From an uncultured bacterium (GTDB lineage Bacteria > Patescibacteriota > Dojkabacteria > CALFHW01): a stretch of 31,712 nucleotides of DNA. The DNA is taken from the NCBI GenBank assembly GCA_937876695.1, contig CALFHW010000040.1, positions 1-31,712 on the forward strand, in the 5' to 3' direction. The translations under genes were made by a program, and so were the position numbers. Below, piece by piece: positions 1 through 6,897 of this stretch. The notes beneath the pieces were generated by a model. It saw nothing but the letters and a program-made list of their open reading frames with translations, had not been told where the DNA came from and searched no databases. Numbering within the stretch: position 1 is the first letter of the stretch; every line of letters starts with the position of its first letter.

Positions 1-1290
1 CCTACTGATATTTAGCAATAGCCCGATTGAAACTAGTACACCCAACAAAGAACTACCCCCATAACTGACTAGTGGTAAAGTTAATCCGGTTAACGGTAAC
101 AGGCCTACATTTACTCCGAGGTGAATAAAGCTTTGCACTGATAGCCAAATGACGATTCCTAAACATAAAAGGGCCTCGAATTTATTGTCTAGTTTTCTGG
201 CAATTTTAAAACCTCTAGACAGAAATAGAATTAATGCTACCAATAATATCAAACCACCTAAGAGTCCGAACTCTTCTGCAGCCACGGCGAAGATAGTATC
301 ACTGAAGGCGGTCTCTTGGAGGTAGAAATATTTCTGTTTAGATTGTCCAAACCCATACCCAGTAAGTCCTCCACTGCCTACCGCAATCATGATTTGGCTC
401 AGTTGGTAGCCGGTGCTGAGAGGATTAATTATCTCCCCATCTTTGAGAAAGGCCAAGTATGTAGCTATCCTACTCTGTCTAAACGCTTCTATAGAAACTG
501 CCACCAACGACATCACCACCCCGAGAGCTGGAACCAGCCCTATGAATATGTTATGAATTTTGGAGTTATCGGCGAAGAAGAAAATGGCAAATGCTGTTAC
601 TCCGATTACTCCCGCAGTAGTGAAATCTTTGCCGGCAAGCACCAGAAGCACTATAGGAGCAGTGACGAGTATAAAGGGAATAAGTCTCTTTCTCATATAC
701 ATCTTAAACTGATCTTCAAATTTTTCCTTGGCTTGCCAAGGCCTAGCTAGAATTGCGGCTAGATAAACCACTAAAATTGGTTTAGCTAGCTCAGAGGGCT
801 GGATTCTGATTCCGTTAAAGCCTATGTCGATCCAGCTTTTGGCGCCATTGATATCTCCTGGTTGCAGCAGAGTGAGCACCAGCAGCAATATTATAGAAAA
901 AAATGCAGGTAGCATTAGCATTCTTACTATTTTCATCGGAGTTCTATAGGCAATATAAGCCATTACGCTTCCTACTATAACCCAAGCAGTCTGCATAATT
1001 AGATAATGCCAAGGGTTACCAGGGAAAAATATGGTGTCGAGCTGATTACTGGCTACATAGAATGATCCGCTGTATACCATCAACAGTCCGAAGATTACTA
1101 AACCAATTGTGATCACGAGTAAAACAGCGTCAGGTTTACCATAATGTGCTGTATCTGCCTTCGACTTGGCGCTGCGTTTAGAATGAGTGGGCGCAGCAGT
1201 ATTAAGTCCTAGACTCTTTGATACATCGCCGATGCTAGACAGAAATCTATTGCGCTTGCGCTTTTGTGCTTGTTTGATTGCTTTAGTCAC
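1..1290 (-). CDS. ftsW: FtsW/RodA-family (SEDS) peptidoglycan polymerase, 3' end cut by window edge
   Basis: The frame stays open from a GTG at 1290 to the window edge (430 codons), so the C-terminus is missing. SEDS proteins are multi-pass membrane glycan polymerases that use lipid II during division (FtsW) or elongation (RodA). About 50 basic, hydrophilic residues come first, then a chain of membrane segments starting at PDAVLLVITIG. Family signatures are visible: NGAKSWIDIG followed by QPSELAKP, the loop GSGGLTGYGFGQS, AEEFGLLGG, and SYGGSS near residue 409, just before the cut. I prefer FtsW over RodA because of the GYGFGQS...AEEFG pattern, but the two are hard to separate here. The GTG is chosen because TATACT at 1302-1297 lies 6 nt upstream, which gives a leaderless start. 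It is divergent from the DUF1858 gene across 21 bp. Confidence 0.9.
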   Translation of the reverse strand, partial: MTKAIKQAQKRKRNRFLSSIGDVSKSLGLNTAAPTHSKRSAKSKADTAHYGKPDAVLLVITIGLVIFGLLMVYSGSFYVASNQLDTIFFPGNPWHYLIMQTAWVIVGSVMAYIAYRTPMKIVRMLMLPAFFSIILLLVLTLLQPGDINGAKSWIDIGFNGIRIQPSELAKPILVVYLAAILARPWQAKEKFEDQFKMYMRKRLIPFILVTAPIVLLVLAGKDFTTAGVIGVTAFAIFFFADNSKIHNIFIGLVPALGVVMSLVAVSIEAFRQSRIATYLAFLKDGEIINPLSTGYQLSQIMIAVGSGGLTGYGFGQSKQKYFYLQETAFSDTIFAVAAEEFGLLGGLILLVALILFLSRGFKIARKLDNKFEALLCLGIVIWLSVQSFIHLGVNVGLLPLTGLTLPLVSYGGSSLLGVLVSIGLLLNISR

Positions 1291-1311
1291 TTTTTTAGTA
1301 TAATAAAACCA
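1291..1311. promoter_or_regulatory. Overlapping divergent -10 elements for ftsW (-) and the DUF1858 gene (+)
   Basis: The whole intergenic space is 21 bp. On the plus strand a perfect TATAAT lies at 1299-1304, 7 nt before the ATG at 1312. On the minus strand TATACT lies at 1302-1297, 6 nt before the GTG at 1290. The two boxes overlap, so RNA polymerase can probably open only one direction at a time, and any -35 contacts would fall in the opposite coding region. Both transcripts would start at or within 1-2 nt of the start codon. Confidence 0.7.
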
Positions 1312-1524
1312 ATGGCAAATACCAAGGTAACGGGGCAAACTATGATAGCTGACATAATAGAGGACCACCCACTGGTAGTGGACTATCTAATCGAGGAATA
1401 CGGTTTTTTTTGTTTTAGCTGCTTCCTAGCTGGCTACGAAACTTTAGCAGAAGGTGCGCGTGTACACGGCATTGAGGGTGAGGAACTCGAGGAAATGATT
1501 GCAGATATAAACACGAGAGTTTAA
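1312..1524 (+). CDS. DUF1858-type small CxxC protein (ScdA N-terminal-like)
   Basis: This 70-residue protein starts at the ATG at 1312; an in-frame upstream extension to 1264 would run back through the ftsW start and the promoter. It matches the DUF1858 or hybrid-cluster-associated redox disulfide domain: a helical N-terminus (IADIIEDHPLVVDYLIEEYG), then a CFSC motif, then ETLAEGARVHGI and a final acidic helix. In known proteins this domain occurs alone or at the N-terminus of ScdA/RIC-like iron-sulfur repair proteins, and the two cysteines are thought to bind a ligand or act in redox. No hemerythrin domain follows, so the partner is unknown. The function is inferred from the family only. Confidence 0.75.
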   Translation: MANTKVTGQTMIADIIEDHPLVVDYLIEEYGFFCFSCFLAGYETLAEGARVHGIEGEELEEMIADINTRV

Positions 1525-1538
1525 AGGCAATTGATAAA

Positions 1539-1547
1539 TGCTACATT
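1539..1547 (+). promoter_or_regulatory. Extended -10 (TGC-TACATT) for the PQ-loop-like gene
   Basis: TGC at 1539-1541 is followed by TACATT at 1542-1547, leaving 6 nt before the ATG at 1554. This gives the gene its own probable leaderless start only 29 bp after the DUF1858 gene. Confidence 0.5.
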
Positions 1548-1553
1548 AATAGA

Positions 1554-2144
1554 ATGGAAATAACCAGTACTCAACAAATATTAGGCGGCATCGCAGTAGC
1601 TATTGGACTACTTGGCTATGCATTTTACGTTCGTGGAATTCTGCAAGGGAAAGTTAAACCTCATGCATTTAGTTGGTTTACTTGGGCGGTCTTAACTGGC
1701 ATTGCTTTCTTTGCACAAGTTGCAGATGGCGGCGGCGGAGGCGCTTGGGTCACTGGTATTACAGCTATATGTAGTATTGGGTTTGCCATAGTAGGACTCG
1801 GGAAGTCCGCTCGAGTCTACATCAGTAAGGTAGACTGGGCCTTTTTTATCTCTGCATTAGTGAGTATCCCAGTTTGGTATTTCTCTGGCAATCCTCTGTT
1901 ATCAGTTATTATCATCACAGTAGTTGACGCAGCTGCCTTCGCGCCTACTTTTCGCAAAGGCTTCTACAACCCGGAGACCGAAAATATCTGGACATATGCA
2001 CTATCTGGGATAAAGTTCATATTTGCAATGTTTGCACTCGGCAGTTTTACCTGGACCACAGCTCTCTACCCTGCTTCTTTAGTGCTTGCCAATTTAGCAT
2101 TCGTGATTGTGCTGCTCGTCCGCAGAAATATTAAGAAGATTTAG
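1554..2144 (+). CDS. PQ-loop/SWEET-like multi-pass membrane protein
   Basis: This 196-residue protein is almost entirely hydrophobic, with about six to seven membrane segments. The first half reads GLLGYAFYVRGILQGKVKPHAFSWFTW, which resembles the membrane repeat of PQ-loop or MtN3-like proteins (short basic loop, then a proline and an aromatic-rich helix). A second half with a similar rhythm begins near DWAFFISALVSIPVWYFSG, suggesting an internal duplication. A glycine run (GGGGG) lies in the first extracellular or cytoplasmic loop. Proteins of this appearance are common and uncharacterised in CPR and other bacteria. Transport of a small solute is possible but not shown. It precedes the convergent tRNA-Val gene by 25 bp. 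Confidence 0.6.
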   Translation: MEITSTQQILGGIAVAIGLLGYAFYVRGILQGKVKPHAFSWFTWAVLTGIAFFAQVADGGGGGAWVTGITAICSIGFAIVGLGKSARVYISKVDWAFFISALVSIPVWYFSGNPLLSVIIITVVDAAAFAPTFRKGFYNPETENIWTYALSGIKFIFAMFALGSFTWTTALYPASLVLANLAFVIVLLVRRNIKKI

Positions 2145-2169
2145 CTTTTGATTTCAGTGGTGACTATCA

Positions 2170-2245
2170 TGGTGGGCAGTACAGGACTCGAACCTGTAAC
2201 CTATTCGGTGTAAACGAATTGCTCTACCAATTGAGCTAACTGCCC
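2170..2245 (-). tRNA. tRNA-Val (anticodon UAC), CCA encoded
   Basis: A full cloverleaf reads on the minus strand. The acceptor GGGCAGT pairs with ACTGCCC, the D arm is GCTC/GAGC, the anticodon stem is ATTCG/CGAAT around the loop TTTACAC (anticodon TAC), and the T arm is ACAGG/CCTGT with TTCGAGT. Discriminator A and an encoded CCA end at 2170. It lies 27 bp downstream of tRNA-Phe and is probably co-transcribed with it. Confidence 0.95.
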
Positions 2246-2272
2246 TTCACTTACTTATCATCATGCTTAAAA

Positions 2273-2348
2273 TGGTGCCGCGGGTCAGACTTGAACTGAC
2301 GACACCCCGCTCTTCAGGCGGGTGCTCTACCAACTGAGCTACCACGGC
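2273..2348 (-). tRNA. tRNA-Phe (anticodon GAA), CCA encoded
   Basis: The minus-strand cloverleaf has acceptor GCCGTGG paired with CCGCGGC (one G-T pair), D arm GCTC/GAGC, anticodon stem CCCGC/GCGGG around CTGAAGA (anticodon GAA), and T arm GTCAG/CTGAC. Discriminator A and CCA are encoded. It is the first gene of a two-tRNA unit. Confidence 0.95.
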
Positions 2349-2379
2349 TTTTTTAAGAAACGTCTTTTAAGCTGACTAT

Positions 2380-2388
2380 ATTATACCA
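2380..2388 (-). promoter_or_regulatory. Extended -10 promoter (TGG-TATAAT) of the tRNA-Phe/Val unit
   Basis: On the minus strand TGG at 2388-2386 precedes a perfect TATAAT at 2385-2380, about 31 nt before the 5' end of tRNA-Phe. No good -35 hexamer is seen 16-18 bp upstream, which fits an extended -10 promoter. Here the -10 to gene distance is normal, unlike at the protein genes. Confidence 0.75.
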
Positions 2389-2417
2389 ATTCCTGCTGGA
2401 TAATGTATCATAATCTT

Positions 2418-3284
2418 ATGAAAAAGAGTAGTCTGACAGCTAAAGTCTCAATAGTTATCCCCTGCTATAACCACGGCCAGTACGTGGAAGAAGCAATTAA
2501 CAGCGCCCTGTCACAGACTCATAAGAATGTAGAGGTGATAGTTGTAAATGATGGGTCAACAGATGAATTCACTATTAAAAAGTTGGCGGAGTTATCTGAG
2601 AAATACGCTCAGGTGCAGTTCATTCATACCAAAAATCAAGGGCTACCAACTGCTAGAAATACTGGCATTAATGCCAGTTCAGGAGATTATATTTTACCCT
2701 TAGATGCAGATGATAAAATCGCGCCGGATTACTTAGAGAAGACTCTAGCAGAGTTTGATAGGCAAGCTGGGAGACGGGTTGGGGTTGTAACTACCGACGC
2801 CTTGCTTTTCGGCGACTACGAGCAGCATTGGCGCCTCAAAGAGTTTTCAGCGACCAGGCAACTTGCAATCCAGCAGTTACTGGCAACTTCACTAATTAGT
2901 AAAGAAGCGTATGAATCTGTCAAAGACATCAATGGTTTTGGATACAACCCGAATATGAGTAAAGGTTATGAGGACTGGGATTTCTGGCTAGCAATTATCG
3001 ACGCCGGCTGGGAGATAGCTCATATCCCTGAAACCCTATTTTTCTACCGCAAACATGGCGTGAGTATGGTCGATGGTATCAAAAAGAACCACAAGCAGAA
3101 CTTCATGCAGCTCATCGCCAACCACAAACAAAACTATGACAAAAACTACCCCGAGGCCATTACTACTCTGCAAGAAGAGTTAAATCATGCCCATGCTAGG
3201 ATTTCGGCCATAGAGAACGATCAAAAAAGCATCCCTTGGCTGATCAAAAGACTTACTTCGTTATTTCTGGGCAGACGGTTTTAA
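2418..3284 (+). CDS. Family 2 glycosyltransferase (GT-A fold)
   Basis: The protein opens with the family 2 nucleotide-sugar domain: VSIVIPCYNHGQYVEEAI, EVIVVNDGSTDE, then the metal-binding DADDKIAPDYLEK motif and a later GYEDWDFWLAII segment that fits the ED(Y)-type catalytic base region. This fold transfers a sugar from a nucleotide donor to a glycan or lipid acceptor at the inner membrane face. The C-terminal 60 residues are helical and charged (ITTLQEELNHAHARISAIEN), probably a coiled coil, ending in a basic amphipathic tail that may bind membrane. Two in-frame ATGs exist, at 2403 and 2418. I prefer 2418 because TATCAT at 2406-2411 lies 6 nt before it, while the five extra residues are not part of the fold. 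The acceptor is unknown. Confidence 0.88.
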   Translation: MKKSSLTAKVSIVIPCYNHGQYVEEAINSALSQTHKNVEVIVVNDGSTDEFTIKKLAELSEKYAQVQFIHTKNQGLPTARNTGINASSGDYILPLDADDKIAPDYLEKTLAEFDRQAGRRVGVVTTDALLFGDYEQHWRLKEFSATRQLAIQQLLATSLISKEAYESVKDINGFGYNPNMSKGYEDWDFWLAIIDAGWEIAHIPETLFFYRKHGVSMVDGIKKNHKQNFMQLIANHKQNYDKNYPEAITTLQEELNHAHARISAIENDQKSIPWLIKRLTSLFLGRRF

Positions 3285-3287
3285 GAC

Positions 3288-3296
3288 TGTTATAAT
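3288..3296 (+). promoter_or_regulatory. Extended -10 (TGT-TATAAT) upstream of the TMEM43/GIDE-like gene
   Basis: TGT at 3288-3290 and a perfect TATAAT at 3291-3296 lie just after the glycosyltransferase stop. Transcription would start near 3303, giving a short leader of about 27 nt. No Shine-Dalgarno-like sequence is visible in that leader. Confidence 0.6.
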
Positions 3297-3329
3297 CTCA
3301 GCAACTTAAGTTAACTATTTGTCTACAAA

Positions 3330-4385
3330 ATGGGAAAACTCGCTCTAATTCCACTAGGATTTATATTTATAATTCTCTCCCCTATTATCCTCTGGAATGC
3401 CGAGTCCCAAAACCGAGCCAATGATTATAATAGAGCGCAAAGTAGCCAAAGCGTACAGGCGGGTTACTTAAAGATTGCAGGAAAAATTGAATCAGATGAA
3501 GATTTTTCTTGCCCTGCAGGCAGTAAAGATGCCTCTTCACAATGCGTCTATAGCGCCTTCACCACCAGAAGATACACTCGTAGCGAAAAGGAAGAATGCA
3601 CCAGCAATACACGTAGCTTGAAGGTGATCGAAAAACTTGAGAGACAGCAGTGTGACGACAAAGGCAATTGTACACCTTGTTATTTGGTAGAGGAATTAGA
3701 GTGGGACGTAGTCGATAGTGGCAAGCAGTTTGCCCAAAGTAATGTCGGCGAGTTTAAGCTGGAATCAATTGATAGCGCGATTATCATAGGTAGTAAGAGT
3801 TTCACCGAGTTCAAAACTGGCGCAGCTGACGCCCTACCAGCTAGTTTCCCCTCAAGCTCCCCCTCCAGCAGAGGCAGCGCCAAGGTTGGAGATTTGGAAA
3901 CTGTTCATGAGTACATCAAGTCTGGCACAGACGTCATTGTGGCAGCCAACTCCGATAGCTCAGGTAGACTCACCAAAGGCAGTGACACTTTCGTAGTGTC
4001 TACTTTGAGCGACGCAGATACTGCTGTCAAACTAGCCGAACAAGATGCCAGTAGTGCGACTCTACTTAGGGTGGTATCGGCAGCAGCTATGATCTTAGGC
4101 TTCATGATGATTGCCAACGGCATACTCGGCCTACCTCTAGGACTTCTAAAGGTAGTCCCAATCTTTGGAGACAGAATTGCCAAAGGTATAAACGGCGTAG
4201 TCAATACGCTCTCACTGGTGCTGGGTGTAATCGCCTGGATTGTCGCCTACATCGGAGTGATTATCTTGAAGAATATTTTCTTAGTGGGGATTGTATTGGT
4301 ACTCATACTCGCTGCTGGATTCGCTTTGATCTACATGCTAAACAAGCGTAAACTAGCTCAAAACACTTCTGCAGCAACGAAGTAG
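3330..4385 (+). CDS. Membrane protein with GIDE/TMEM43-like features
   Basis: The 351-residue protein has an N-terminal membrane helix (residues 5-22), a long soluble domain, and three or more C-terminal membrane helices from about residue 245. The start of the soluble domain (GYLKIAGKIES, SCPAGS, QCVYSAFTTRR, then LEWDVVDSGKQF and FKLES) resembles the GIDE/MAPL-type beta domain, where a Pro-Cys loop precedes a CVY strand. The C-terminal pattern (GLLKVVPIFGDRIAKGINGV and following helices) resembles TMEM43. Six cysteines in the soluble part could form disulfides. These are remote family resemblances recognised by eye. Bacterial members are uncharacterised, and a role at membranes or in envelope stress is only a guess. 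Confidence 0.55.
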   Translation: MGKLALIPLGFIFIILSPIILWNAESQNRANDYNRAQSSQSVQAGYLKIAGKIESDEDFSCPAGSKDASSQCVYSAFTTRRYTRSEKEECTSNTRSLKVIEKLERQQCDDKGNCTPCYLVEELEWDVVDSGKQFAQSNVGEFKLESIDSAIIIGSKSFTEFKTGAADALPASFPSSSPSSRGSAKVGDLETVHEYIKSGTDVIVAANSDSSGRLTKGSDTFVVSTLSDADTAVKLAEQDASSATLLRVVSAAAMILGFMMIANGILGLPLGLLKVVPIFGDRIAKGINGVVNTLSLVLGVIAWIVAYIGVIILKNIFLVGIVLVLILAAGFALIYMLNKRKLAQNTSAATK

Positions 4386-4404
4386 AAGAATCGGGCGTTT
4401 GCTC

Positions 4405-4434
4405 TTGTGCTGGCATAGGCAAAACGGGTAAAAT
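4405..4434 (+). promoter_or_regulatory. Probable promoter of tRNA-Gly
   Basis: TTGTGC at 4405-4410 and TAAAAT at 4429-4434 are separated by 18 bp, with the tRNA beginning 28 nt after the -10. Spacing and hexamers are acceptable for a housekeeping promoter. Confidence 0.5.
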
Positions 4435-4461
4435 GGTGGCAGCCAATTAGAAAAATGGAGT

Positions 4462-4537
4462 GCGATGGTAGTTCAGTTGGTAGAACGTCTCGTTGCCAAC
4501 GAGAAGGTCGCCGGTTCGAATCCGGTCCATCGCTCCA
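4462..4537 (+). tRNA. tRNA-Gly (anticodon GCC), CCA encoded
   Basis: The plus-strand cloverleaf has acceptor GCGATGG/CCATCGC, D arm GTTC/GAAC, anticodon stem TCTCG/CGAGA around TTGCCAA (anticodon GCC), T arm GCCGG/CCGGT with TTCGAAT, discriminator T, and encoded CCA. Confidence 0.95.
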
Positions 4538-4559
4538 AGTTTTATAGCAAAACAGTAAA

Positions 4560-4907
4560 ATGAAACGATTCCAAATCAAAAATATTTCTAATATCCCTTT
4601 CGAAAGTACTCATGACCTGCCTAATTCACGCCAAACTCTTGCCAATATTGACGATGTCGTGACAAATAATATCGATGCCATGACCAAAGGAACCCTTAAA
4701 CCAGGACAGAAATGGGATTGGCATGTGCATAAAGGTTATGATGAGTTAGGTATAGTTTTGCAAGGTACCGGGGAATTTCATTGGGAAGAAGAAGTAGTGA
4801 CTTACAAGCCTGATGACGTGATCATCATACCAGCTGATTCGAAACATAAGTTCGAAGCGAAAGGTGAGGCAGATAATTTATTCTACTTTATTAGAATCAA
4901 GGTATAG
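4560..4907 (+). CDS. Single-domain cupin, first of a tandem pair
   Basis: The 115-residue protein is one cupin beta-barrel. Motif 1 is visible as GQKWDWHVHKGYDELGIVLQ, with HxH and the downstream Glu as metal ligands, then G(E)F and motif 2 as PDDVIIIPADSKHKFEA with a final His. Such small cupins bind a metal and may act as isomerases, dioxygenases or ligand sensors; no substrate can be read here. It follows tRNA-Gly by 22 bp and resembles the next gene over its full length (K-N-[IL]-...-IP start, FYFIR end), so the two arose by duplication. TATAGC lies 11 nt before the ATG, and AACAGTAAA directly precedes it. Confidence 0.8.
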   Translation: MKRFQIKNISNIPFESTHDLPNSRQTLANIDDVVTNNIDAMTKGTLKPGQKWDWHVHKGYDELGIVLQGTGEFHWEEEVVTYKPDDVIIIPADSKHKFEAKGEADNLFYFIRIKV

Positions 4908-4940
4908 AATTAGTTAGCGTACTCATAGCTAATTTCTTAA

Positions 4941-5294
4941 ATGACTAAAATGTTCTCCAAGAAAAACCTACAAGAAATTCCAGTTGAAGGGACATCACAT
5001 GCTAGCGGTTCGCGCAAAATGATTGTGAGTAAAGATGAAACTAGTTCAAAATACTTCGATGCGCACACCTACGGATACTTGCCAGCAGGAGTTAAATGGG
5101 AAATGCATCAGCATGATAACATCGTCGAAATCTGCGTAGTAACCAAAGGTCAGGGGATTATCAGAGATGCCGATGGGAATGTAGAATCATTCTTTGTTGG
5201 GGATAGATTTATCTTCCCCGCAAATACCCTGCACGAGATCGAGAACAACTCAGACAGCGAGGCGGAGTTCTATTTCATCAGATTTCATAACTAA
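4941..5294 (+). CDS. Single-domain cupin, second of a tandem pair
   Basis: The 117-residue paralogue of the preceding cupin keeps the metal ligands in VKWEMHQHDNIVEICVV (HxH, later Glu) and in GDRFIFPANTLHEIEN (His). The loop between motifs is different (GQGIIRDADGNVESFF), so the pair may bind different ligands or form a heterodimer. The gap to the first cupin is 33 bp, and no separate strong promoter is visible. The substrate is unknown. Confidence 0.8.
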   Translation: MTKMFSKKNLQEIPVEGTSHASGSRKMIVSKDETSSKYFDAHTYGYLPAGVKWEMHQHDNIVEICVVTKGQGIIRDADGNVESFFVGDRFIFPANTLHEIENNSDSEAEFYFIRFHN

Positions 5295-5317
5295 TAGTTG
5301 GTACCCTCAAACAGTAA

Positions 5318-6235
5318 ATGCAGAAACCAATAATTAGTAACGATCAAGTTCAGAAATTCCTATTAGAAGAATTGGATTGGGAAATTTCTAGCCTCCAGCT
5401 GCTAGCTGGTGGAGGTTGGTCGCAGGCATATAGTTTCATTGCGGATAACAAAAAATATGTTGTAAGAGTTGGCAAATCAAGAGAGACATACGATAAAGAT
5501 CAGTTTGTATCCAAATTGAATGACGATATTCCTACACCTACTATTTATGAAATAGGTAGCTTTGGAGATAACTTTTACGCCATATCTGAATTCTCACCAG
5601 GACGGCCACTTGAAGAGGTAGATGAATCGGGTATTCGCATACTAGAGCAGCCCTTACTCGAATTGCTTGCATCTATTCGAAGCACTGACTTAGAAATGAC
5701 TATTGGATACGGCGGATGGAATAAGGAAGGTAATGGCCCGATAGGTAGTTGGCAGGACTATTTACATAAAATTGTTGCAGATAATTATCACGAGGAAGAT
5801 TGGTGGCAGAATTTAGAAAGTTCCTCGTCAGATGCTTCAATCTTCGAGGAATTACTTAAAAAGTTTAAACTACTTATCAAGTTTACTCCTAATGTCAGAG
5901 AACTTATTCATGCTGACCTGTTAAATAAAAATCTGCTTGTAAGTGAAGCTGAAATTGCTGCTGTAATTGACTGGCAATGTTCAGTCTATGGAGATTCATT
6001 ATATGAACTTGCTTGGTTTGCTTTTAACACTCTGTGGTATCCCCAAATAAAAACTTCAGGATTCTTAGATAGAGCTATTGAGCAATATAAACTTAGTTCA
6101 ACAAATACAGAATACATCGATGAAAGAATGTTATGTTATCAACTTCATATTGGGTTAGATTCTATAAAATATAATTCTAAACACAAACGGTGGGATCTTC
6201 TTAAGCAATCGCTGGATTTCACGAGGAACTTATAG
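5318..6235 (+). CDS. Aminoglycoside/choline-type phosphotransferase (APH fold, Hph-like)
   Basis: The 305-residue protein has the APH kinase fold. The glycine-rich N-lobe GGGWSQAYSFIADNKKYVVRV includes the ATP-binding lysine region. The Brenner motif is LIHADLLNKNLL (H-x-D-x4-N) and the metal site is AAVIDWQ followed by GDSLYELAWFAF. The last segment resembles hygromycin-B phosphotransferases most closely. The family phosphorylates small molecules with an ATP gamma-phosphate, including antibiotics, choline, sugars or fructosamines. Whether this one confers resistance cannot be told from sequence. It follows the cupins with a 23 bp gap and shares the AAACAGTAA-ATG start context with cupin 1. 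A strong hairpin follows its stop. Confidence 0.82.
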   Translation: MQKPIISNDQVQKFLLEELDWEISSLQLLAGGGWSQAYSFIADNKKYVVRVGKSRETYDKDQFVSKLNDDIPTPTIYEIGSFGDNFYAISEFSPGRPLEEVDESGIRILEQPLLELLASIRSTDLEMTIGYGGWNKEGNGPIGSWQDYLHKIVADNYHEEDWWQNLESSSSDASIFEELLKKFKLLIKFTPNVRELIHADLLNKNLLVSEAEIAAVIDWQCSVYGDSLYELAWFAFNTLWYPQIKTSGFLDRAIEQYKLSSTNTEYIDERMLCYQLHIGLDSIKYNSKHKRWDLLKQSLDFTRNL

Positions 6236-6249
6236 TTCGCGCCTCAAAC

Positions 6250-6288
6250 AAATAGACGCACGGGGTTTTAAATCCCGTGCATCTATTT
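6250..6288. terminator. Strong hairpin between convergent genes, probable bidirectional terminator
   Basis: AAATAGA-C-GCACGGG (6250-6264) pairs with CCCGTGC-A-TCTATTT (6274-6288), a 15 bp stem with one C-A mismatch and a 9 nt loop. It lies between the APH stop (6235) and the convergent YtxH-like stop (6330). There is no U-tract on either side, so it may work with the weak AT part of the stem or protect mRNA ends. Confidence 0.6.
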
Positions 6289-6329
6289 CGAATTTACCTA
6301 GCGTAAACTAGCGGCCTTAAAAAGCTCTA

Positions 6330-6587
6330 CTACTTGGCCATTGGCTCTTTGACGGCGTCCATCACCTTCTCAACCTTGGCACCGACTTGACCAGCCTTTT
6401 CTTCTACTTTGCCTTTGATTTCCTGAGCCTTGCCTTTGACATCATTCATAGCATCTTTTACTTTCTTTTGATTATCTTTATCGCTCATTAAAATCGCACC
6501 TACTACACCTGTAGCAACTACTGCGCCTGCAGCGCCTGCAGCGACTGCAGCAACTACTGGATTAATACCTTTATTATTGTTCTTCAT
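6330..6587 (-). CDS. YtxH-like small membrane protein with amphipathic tail
   Basis: The 85-residue protein has a short basic start, one Ala/Gly/Val-rich membrane segment (about residues 10-34), then a lysine-glutamate-rich helix with a repeated K-x2-E-[IV]-K-G-K-V-E-E-K pattern. This layout is typical of YtxH-type general-stress proteins, although the family is low in complexity and assignment by eye is soft. It lies 20 bp downstream of the GlsB-like gene on the same strand, so the two are probably one envelope-stress operon. No Shine-Dalgarno is seen before the ATG. Confidence 0.6.
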   Translation of the reverse strand: MKNNNKGINPVVAAVAAGAAGAVVATGVVGAILMSDKDNQKKVKDAMNDVKGKAQEIKGKVEEKAGQVGAKVEKVMDAVKEPMAK

Positions 6588-6607
6588 GTTTATGTTTGTC
6601 TAAAAAT

Positions 6608-6853
6608 TTATTTATTAAATAACTTACCGATTCCTATCAAAATGACTGCTCCTAAAACTGCTACAAACAGACTATAGAAATTAAATCCCGTAACTCCTGA
6701 CTGCCCAAACTGAGTCATCAGAAATCCTCCAACAAAAGCCCCGATTATACCTAGAATTATGTTTATAACTAGCCCTTGCGAACTTTTCATAAGTAACCCT
6801 GCAATCCAACCAGCTAACGCACCCAAAATTATCCATAGAAAGAACTCTATCAT
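6608..6853 (-). CDS. GlsB/YeaQ/YmgE-family stress membrane protein
   Basis: The 81-residue protein has three membrane segments and the family signature LGALAGWIAGLLM...GLVINIILGIIGAFVGGFL, a glycine-zipper pattern, with a third helix FVAVLGAVILIGIGK. This is the transglycosylase-associated/GlsB family (PF04226-like), small membrane proteins induced by stress in other bacteria, with unknown molecular activity. It is first in an operon with the YtxH-like gene. TATAAA at 6875-6870 lies 16 nt before the start, and a GC-only palindrome sits just upstream. Confidence 0.85.
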   Translation of the reverse strand: MIEFFLWIILGALAGWIAGLLMKSSQGLVINIILGIIGAFVGGFLMTQFGQSGVTGFNFYSLFVAVLGAVILIGIGKLFNK

Positions 6854-6885
6854 TTGTTTAACTTGAAAATTTATATATAGCTTTT

Positions 6886-6897
6886 CCCGGGCCCGGG
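6886..6897. promoter_or_regulatory. CCCGGGCCCGGG palindrome upstream of the GlsB-like gene
   Basis: A perfect 12 bp GC-only palindrome flanked by TTTT on both sides stands out in AT-rich intergenic DNA. It lies about 11-22 bp upstream of the probable -10 of the minus-strand stress operon, in the -35/spacer region, a position suited to an operator. It could also be a terminator stem. Confidence 0.4.

Noticed and set aside
316..750. 144-residue plus-strand frame opposite ftsW
   Set aside because: It lies antisense to a clear FtsW coding region, has no hydrophobic or domain pattern, and no promoter before the start.
4358..4579. 73-residue minus-strand frame containing SDGPDSNRRPSRWQRDVLP
   Set aside because: This is the well-known translation artefact across a tRNA gene (tRNA-Gly on the plus strand).
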